From: Doris montereyensis
Taxonomy: Eukaryota > Mollusca > Gastropoda > Nudibranchia > Dorididae
Length of the DNA: 64,000 nucleotides
Reading direction: 5' to 3'
Assembly: GCA_037039925.1 (NCBI GenBank)
Contig: JAXRKP010000931.1
Span: 22,501 to 86,500, forward strand
Under the pieces are notes generated by a model. The model was not told where the DNA came from. It made no database searches and saw only the letters and a list, made by a program, of their open reading frames with translations. This document shows positions 35,031-64,000 of this stretch, in pieces. The position numbers and the translations under genes are program-made. Within the stretch, counting starts at the first letter, position 1, and each line of letters opens with the position of its first letter.

Positions 35031-37934
35031 AAGATTATTTTTAGACAAACAAACAGCAGATAGAAGAAAGAAGGGAAGGAACCAATCATCGCTTTGTTTA
35101 TATGACGTCACTTCCTTAGACGATTGCCATAGAGATGAACTTTCAAGTAGGATTTATAAACAGAGATGTCGTTAAGTCCGAATGGTGGCCGCCAGAAAGG
35201 CAGCCTAGTTGGGTAGATAGGTTTAGGTGGAAGGCGTGAAGACGGTCTAGTCGGACTAAGCTGATCGGGCCCTAGAATGGTGATGCATTAATTCTTTTTT
35301 TCATTCCTTTTTGTAACATGACTGTAATTTCTTTCTCCAAACTAAATCTTATATAATAAAAAAATATAGAGACTATTTCATGAGCAAAACTTAAATCGAG
35401 CGAGTCTCAGGAACGACAATGATTTCAAACGTCAAATTGCACATGGAGTTGGAGAATCGATGTGGAATCAATAATAACCTGTCTTGAATTATGGCAACAG
35501 CTGTTATACCTTTACTCCTGCCATTTTAGTCTTGAATTATTTATACGAATGAAGGCAGCCATGAAGACTTCGAAGCCTTGCCTCTACCAAACGACCGTAG
35601 TAAATAAATGAAAGAAAGTCAATGTAATTATATTAGTTTGAGTCATTTAGCGCCTAATGCCTGTACCTAATAATATTTGACGATTTGGTGATTGGGTTTT
35701 GCAGCCCTAATCCTTTCAAATTCACCATTCTATAACCTTGAATAATACGAAGGAACCACAGTGGAGTGAAGTCAAAGGCGAAATGTGACAATAAGTGACA
35801 ACTCCACCAATAAAGACAGAACAAACACGTGATGTGATGTTCCAGGGTATAACCCTTAAGAAACGTAGTAGAGGGGGGTGTGGAAGAATGAGCGATAATG
35901 GAAGGTTCAGACAACAAAGAGAAATGAATATCTAGAATCTGGATCTAATACTACCTCAGGGGAACACAATGTGATGAGAAGAAAAACAGAAAGGAGGAAG
36001 AAGGGAAGAAAAGACAGTGATGGTAAGAAACGTAGTAGCAAGGCAGGGGGGGAAGAAGGTGATAATGTGATAGAATGAGCGATAAAAGCTTTGCTTGATA
36101 GGTCAGATAATAAATGAAATAAAAATAAATAAGTAAAAAAGGAGATCAGGAAATAACCAAAATTTGGATTCAAATAGAGAGAGAGAGAGAGTTTTGATTA
36201 AAAGACTAGAGAGAGAGAGAGAGTAAGAGAAAGCAAAGATGAGAGAAAGAAGACAGTGAAATTCCCAACCGGTAACAATGTTGACAATGAGAGAATCAGG
36301 CCAGATCTAGCTCTAGATAAAGATAACAACATAGATCTAGAAAGAAGCAGCCTGTTGGGGAGCAAAGAAAGGTGAGACTTACACTGTTGACAGGTGTGAA
36401 TCTAGACCAGATCTAGATAATAATACAGAGGAAACAAGAACTAAAATAGAATCTGCATGAAGTAAACCAAAACCAATGTGATTCAAACGTTGATAGTCTT
36501 CGAGTTGTCTAGCCCATGTTTGTGTAAATTACTAAACACTAGCCTAGATATGTAATTGTATTCTTGATGAGTAAGCTATACGTTGTTATAATGGATCGAT
36601 GGTTGGAAATACAAAATACCTACCATACTCGAAATGTTTCCAGCCCCTCCAAATACGATTTCTAACTATTCATAATTTGTACCGGTAACTATTTTGACAA
36701 TGACGTAGTTCTAGAACCAGTATCTAGCTTAATAATGATAACAACATAGATCCAGAGTAATCTAGAAGCAAGAGCAAAGTTAAAACGTGACGTTATGTCA
36801 AATTCTTTTACAATGTTGACAATGATTAGATCTAATCTAGAATCTAGACCAGATCTAGATAATAATACAAACACAAGTTAGATTACTATATTGACCAAAC
36901 CCGGTCCAATCCCTATTGATGTAGACTGTGGGAAGTGGCTTTGATAAGAGGAAAGTTGTCTATTTGCACAGCAGAGATTTTTAGTTTCTTCACCTCTTGT
37001 TGTTTGCTTTCCATATTTAAGCAAACTACTTCCATGGCAGACTATACGTTGTTATAATGGATACGATGGTTGGAGAATTAAATACCTTTCAATGGGAAGC
37101 GATCTGTTTTGTTATCGATTAGTTTTAACTATTCATAGATTTGGATTCTTTAGATCTTTGTTTATCCGTTTTGTAAACGGGCTGCTGCACTAGTATTTGA
37201 TTAAAAAAAGACAGTCCAAGAGTGCTGAATCTTTCGACATAATAACGAGAAAGAAGATGTCCAATTTCTCGAAGTCTTTATGAATATGATGGTGATATTC
37301 CAACCATTTATCCCAATCGTCAGACAATGACAGGCAATTTTTCTCTGCCAAAAGAAATCAAACACAGCTGATGACAATCCACCAAATTGAAGCATTAGGA
37401 CCCCCCTAATTGATGGTTGATGGCGCCAGTTGACGTTGACCATCGTTACACGAATTTTTTTTGTAATGCATTATCCAAAGCGATCCTCTCTTAATGTTAA
37501 TATCATCTCTTTATGATAATTTATATCCTCGTTAAGAATAAGCTGTTGCTCCTGTCCATGAACATAGAAGTTTCCTGTAGGAGCAACTGAGTGTCACTTA
37601 TGGGCAGGTCATTCAAACAACTTGTCCAGATTATGGTCCCACTGCGTAATTATAAAACAGACGAAAACCCTGAGGGGTTGTCACCAGTAAAACAGACTCG
37701 GCACCCAGTATTTAGTACAAAACTTCTTACTCTTGTGTTTATCTCTGGAACTCATTCAATCTAATTAATAATCAGTTATTTAGTTGTGGTTTAATTAGCC
37801 GAATAAAATTATATCAAACACTTGTATTAAGTTGTATGGTTGATTACTTTATTATTTATTCCAAGTTTATAAAACTGCATTTTTGCTTCTTTTGATGTTA
37901 CCTTATTATTAGTCATTTTCGAGAAACATCCACA
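35031..37934. other. Non-Polinton-like interior segment with internal duplication
   Basis: No capsid or protease gene is visible here, where Polintons usually carry more structural genes. CTAGATCTAG-rich sequence occurs at 36290-36870 and resembles the host sequence at 63.4-63.8 kb. A block of about 450 bp is duplicated (CTATACGTTGTTATAATGG at 36576 and 37042; GAATCTAGACCAGATCTAG at 36398 and 36840). AAGAAACGTAGTAG recurs at about 35859 and 36027. GA repeats lie at 36176-36222. Confidence 0.5.
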
Positions 37935-38248
37935 ACTAAGTGTGTTGGACTCTATGATTTGTTCTTAAGTGGGTTGATATTTACCTTATTTTTAATGGAC
38001 ATTTTTTATGTTACTTTAAAAAATAAGTCACATTAAATAGTGTTGATATTTAGAATTTACAAATGAAAAAGCTGTAAAAACACGGATTTTCATTATTATT
38101 TTGAAGGATTTAATTACACCCCCAAGAGTAGAACCGAAGAAATAATAATGAAAGGAATCAAGGGATCAAAATAACTTTTAAAATAAGAAGACATTTTTTT
38201 TAAATTTATGTTTTTGAACGTGTCAACACGTCCAAGCCTTCTACTACT
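37935..38248 (-). repeat. Polinton right terminal inverted repeat
   Basis: About 310 bp, the inverted partner of the left end. It ends at CTACTACT, the complement of AGTAGTAG. Similarity fades inward at GGACTCTATGATTTGTTC. Confidence 0.9.
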
Positions 38249-38254
38249 CCCCCC
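38249..38254. repeat. Right target-site duplication of the Polinton (CCCCCC)
   Basis: Six bases after the right terminus ...CTACTACT; partner of 21221-21226. Confidence 0.6.
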
Positions 38255-39229
38255 AATGGATTGCTTGACCAGCCTACAAAGCACAAGAGACTAACTCCTA
38301 ATGGATGTCAAAGCTTTTAATCAACAGGATCACAGTTTGCTGACTGTCAGTGGTGTTAAGGGAGTAGTAAGTCCTACTACTACTTCCATTTTCTCTTTCA
38401 CATATGTTTCTTTTATCGTGCTGTTACCTCTTAATTCACCCTGAGATTGCCGCATATGGTTGACAATGACAGGCAATTTTTTTCAAATGAAACTGAAACT
38501 AGGAAGCCGCTTTGGGTTGATGTCCCGGTTGTTATTATTAGCAACCAGGTCTGGGGGAAGGGAGGTCATTCAAACAACTTGTCCAGATTTTACTTGAATA
38601 AACCAGAGAATTATACACATCCACAACTAAGGTGATTTTCAACCCATCAAGGGACAAGACCTCCTTTTTTGGATGATTTTGAATAAACCAGAGAATTATT
38701 TTACCCACGACGTTTTGGTTAGCTACTTTCCGAGAAACCGTATACTTGGAACACTATTTATGGAACCCTACAACTACAACAGATGGAAAACACCTGCAGA
38801 TACCACTACACTACATGGCATGGCATTGGCCCGAAGGACAAATTGTGTCCAAGTGTTGCTGGATCAGTAATAACAACAACAACAGAGGCTGACACCTTAC
38901 CTCTGGACCACCGAGTCCCTGTTAATGCAAGCAATGGTAGTAATGTAGTACTAACTAGTACTGAAGACTTCAAGCATGAAAGTAAACTGACATTATTTTA
39001 GCCTTCTTTCTAACTTGTTTTTTTCTCTTTTTTAAGTTTCACATTTATATGTTTTATCTAAATTTAAAGTTTAGAAATGTATCATAAGAATAAAAGCATG
39101 CACTAAAATAAATTTTATCTCGTATTCAAAATGGCCAGGATGGTCACATGCTTTATTTGCATGAGTAAAAGAGTCTCAAAGAATGAAAGGAAAGAAGTAC
39201 GACCTACCAGTGCGCCCGCAAACTACACA

Positions 39230-39535
39230 TGACGAAACAAACGCGATCTTGGACAGAGAAAAAACCCCACATAACCCCTCCCACTTTCAACCCCCTCCTA
39301 CAAAGAAGAGAGAAAAAGAATTGAAACAAACGCGATCTTGGACAGAGAAAAAACCCATCAAAAACACCACCTAACCCTTCCCTCTTTCACCTCTCTCCTA
39401 CATAGAAGAGAGAAAAGAATTGAAACAAACGCGATCTTGGACAGAAAAAACCCCATTCAAAAACACCACCTAACCCCTCCCTCTTTCACTCCCCCCCTCT
39501 TACAAAGAAGAGAGAAAAAGAATTGAAACAAACCC
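39230..39535. repeat. Tandem repeat, about 95-bp unit, three copies
   Basis: Units begin GAAACAAACGCGATCTTGG and continue with ACAGAGAAAAAACCCC, CCTCCC and TACAAAGAAGAGAGAAAAAG. Three copies, with the last one partial. Confidence 0.88.
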
Positions 39536-40329
39536 AAGGTCTTTGGCAGCATGAAATCGACAGTGTCTCAGAACTCTCAGACCTGGTTTGGTAGCCTGTA
39601 ACTGTAACTGTAAGTTGTAAAGTTCTTTGAAGGCCATTATAGCCCACAGATCTGAAGCTTACCCCAGTTTCTATAGCATTGAGTAGAATAGGTGATTAGG
39701 CATCACCATCCTCCCTGGACAGGACACTAAGTCTGTCACAGGTTTCACCCCCCAACCGATAATGGTACTCAGATGCTTATGGGATATGTTGGGAGATGCA
39801 AAGACCGCAGGCAAAGAAGGGTAGATCTATATGTTACAAAACTCATTTTAGATTTTGGTCGAAAAACTCGAGAAAATTTGTAACTATTAAACCCACTATC
39901 TTTTGTTAAGAGGCTGACACAGTGCCTCTGGGCTGCCAAGTCCTCCATAAGGTAAGATAACTCATTTTAATAACAAACACAGGTGTGGGCATGCAAAACA
40001 TTATGAATGGAACAAAGCTGAGAACATAAATACATAAGAAATACATTTTATTGACTTACAACCAAACATAACAATTGCTCTGTCATTTTAGAAAAACCAA
40101 AAAGTTGTTCATATTCATGGTTCACTTCACTCACCCATTGACTTTTAAAACAAAACATTTTCATATTCTTACCACACATTTTCTTCATTCTTACTCAACT
40201 CACATCAAAATTCAATTTGCCACTTAGACTCATTGCCAAAATGCTGGCCTGTATGGCAGCTCACTGGTCTATATGGTCAAACAAGGATAAAAACACAAAA
40301 TACCTTACCAATGCAATGCATTAATTTAT

Positions 40330-40625
40330 GAGTTTCGGTATGTTATTTGATACAACGTAATGCACTAATTTATAAATCCCTGCTTGCTAACTGATGCAAC
40401 GTAATGTATTAATTTACGATTTCACGTAACCAATACAAAGTAATGCACTAATTTACAAGTTTGCTGTACGCTAACTAATACAATGTAATGAACTAATTTA
40501 CAAGTTTGCTGTACGCTAAGTAATACAATGTAATGAACTAATTTACAAGTTTCTGCATGTAAACCAATACAACATAATGCACTAATTTACTAGTTCCTAT
40601 AAGATAACCAATAGAACTGAATGCA
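40330..40625. repeat. Tandem repeat, about 55-60-bp unit, five copies
   Basis: Units contain CAATGTAATGCACTAATTTA then CAAGTTTGCTGTACGCTAA. The copies are moderately diverged. Confidence 0.88.
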
Positions 40626-41454
40626 CTAATAATCTAAATGTAAATGAAACATGATCTGTACAACATGAACATTTTAAATCAACACAGTTTGATCCCCTAG
40701 CTGCTCTCACACAATGCCACATATTCTTTCATCACTTCATTTCACTCAAGCCAGTAGAAAAGCTAAACATTAACAGAGTTAATATCTGGAACATGGCAAT
40801 GACTTATTTATGTACAGACTCACATTTGAGTAAGTTTAGTTCCCACGAGGCCAATACAGCCCATAGAGCCAGAGCTTATCCCAGTTTCTGTAGCGTGAAA
40901 CGGAACAGGTGATAATGAGATTTTGCTTGAAAAACTGGAGAATATTTTTCAACCGTCGGCGCGGCTAGAACCCACTACCTCTTGGTTGAGAGGCCGACAC
41001 TTTGCCTCTGGACTATCGAGTCCCCCGGAACATAAGTAAAAAGATGGATGCCTAATGAAAGGCATGTGAAAGAATGAAAGGAAAGAAATAAAGGATCTAC
41101 CCGCAGTATCTGCACGCCCGTCAGTAGAAAGGAAGCAAAGAAAAGAAATGGGAAGAGAGAGAAACATCATTAAACCACTGCCAATATCCCTGAGCAAGAA
41201 TGTCTCTTTTCAAGATATCTTCAATGAGAAATAATTTTTCAAAATACTCCCTCCACTTCCACATAATGAAACAATTTGCTGGCAAAGCAATTTCCGAAGA
41301 CCAATGATTAGACTGCATAGAGAATGGATATTAAAATTGGCTTGAAATCTTAACCACCAAAGAAATGTATTATAACGTTGCCGTTCTAAGGCAATTGAGT
41401 AAAATTGTTTACAACCTTGTCAATGTTGAGATGAGGAAGGCTTGACAAAAACAA

Positions 41455-41755
41455 TTAGTTTGTTACAGATCATTGAACAAACAGATAAATGAATCAGTTA
41501 TGTTACAGATCATTGAACAAACAGATAAATGAATCAGTTTTGTTACAGATCCTTGAACAAACAGATAAATTAATCAGTTTTGTCACAAATCATTGAACAA
41601 ACAAAAAAATTAATCAGTTTTGTTACAGATCATTGAACAAACAAAAAAATTAATCAGTTTTGTTACAGATCATTGAATAAAAGAAATAAATTAATCAATT
41701 TTGTTACAAATCATTGAACAAACATAAAAATGAATCAGTTTCGTTAAAGATCATG
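41455..41755. repeat. 40-bp minisatellite, seven copies, just past the PSAT1 stop
   Basis: Units of TGTTACAGATCATTGAACAA then ACAGATAAATGAATCAGTTT; period 40 at 41461 and 41501. It lies 225-530 bp downstream of the PSAT1 stop codon on the minus strand, so it may be in the 3' UTR. Confidence 0.92.
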
Positions 41756-41979
41756 AAAGGATGAAATTTTTAAAAAAGATGATTCGTGATCTCTGACTGG
41801 ATGACATATGGCATGACCTTCCTTGAAATCAAATCACTGAGGTATCGATGACTTGTCAAATGTAAAATGACAAATGGCTTAATCCTGTACATACATTTTA
41901 ATCTCAAACCCTATTTCGTGGTGATTGATGGAATTCCAACCCTATCCCCCACTCCATCCCCTAATTAACATGACCCATT

Positions 41980-63992
<22,013 letters not shown>

Positions 63993-64000
63993 GATGAAAT

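Larger units (their letters stand above)
21227..38248. mobile_element. Polinton/Maverick DNA transposon, 17 kb, decayed and with nested insertions
   Basis: Both ends carry an inverted repeat that begins AGTAGT and contains TTGGACGTGTTGA, AAATGTCTTCTTATTTT, CTTGGGGGTGTAATTAAATC and AAGAACAAATCATAGAGTCC in the same order. The first six flanking bases are CCCACC on the left and CCCCCC on the right, a probable 6-bp target-site duplication with one change. Known Polintons have 6-bp duplications, long inverted repeats and 5'-AG termini. Remnants inside match Polinton genes: polymerase B, PLA2-like protein, integrase, minor capsid-like proteins and packaging ATPase. All carry stops or frame breaks, so the element is not functional as read. 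I did not find the cysteine protease or the hexon-like major capsid gene. Confidence 0.9.
38255..41979. other. Spacer with SINE fragments and minisatellites
   Basis: Between the Polinton and the PSAT1 stop codon. It contains SINE-A fragments (38883-38925, 39845-39950, 40920-41030), SINE-B fragments (39620-39780, 40840-40915) and minisatellites (39230-39535, 40330-40625, 41455-41755). No gene was found. Confidence 0.6.

Noticed and set aside
34972..35175. Plus-strand 67-residue frame
   Set aside because: Its first part is the antisense of the ATPase remnant and the rest has no motif.

Overview
The window is animal nuclear DNA and most likely molluscan, probably gastropod. The coding exons are short and separated by large GT-AG introns. 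Introns and spacers are packed with micro- and minisatellites, tRNA-derived SINEs and non-LTR retrotransposon tails, and there is no operon structure. The gastropod placement is inference; it rests partly on a RAG1 N-terminus-like mobile element of a kind reported from Aplysia.

Layout. (1) 383-8765, + strand: the last four recognisable coding exons of an RRM RNA-binding protein (scw1/Whi3/RBPMS-like RRM), all phase-compatible, with a 3' UTR to about 9.57 kb. Its 6.3-kb last intron holds three adjacent related minisatellites (2.4-3.8 kb) and a 2.2-kb AGATCT-rich minisatellite (4.9-7.1 kb). (2) 9.6-21.2 kb: no convincing gene; long TC, AT, ATT and AGT microsatellites and small minisatellites. 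(3) 21227-38248: a decayed 17-kb Polinton/Maverick. It has imperfect 0.3-0.4-kb terminal inverted repeats starting AGTAGT, 6-bp flanks CCCACC/CCCCCC that look like a target-site duplication, and remnants of a family B polymerase, a PLA2-like protein, a retroviral-type integrase, a minor capsid-like protein, a jelly-roll-like protein and an FtsK/HerA-type packaging ATPase. Nested inside are an RTE-like LINE remnant (minus strand) and a CR1/L2/Jockey-like LINE (plus strand). The latter is itself split by a 1.54-kb DNA element (28902-30439) with CAC-starting inverted ends; this encodes a 74-residue protein with the zinc-binding pattern of the RAG1 N-terminal region. (4) 38.3-41.9 kb: SINE fragments and minisatellites. 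(5) 41980-63992, minus strand: a complete ten-exon phosphoserine aminotransferase gene (PSAT1, serine biosynthesis). All splice sites and the catalytic lysine motif are present, but four single-base indels break the frame. Its introns hold at least ten SINE copies, several LINE 3' ends and several minisatellites.

The RNA-binding protein and PSAT1 genes converge on the repeat-rich centre. I see no functional link between them. The most interesting objects are the RAG1-N-terminus-like element, the Polinton carrying the nest, the set of PSAT1 frame breaks, and the minisatellites that appear to have grown out of one SINE-like module.
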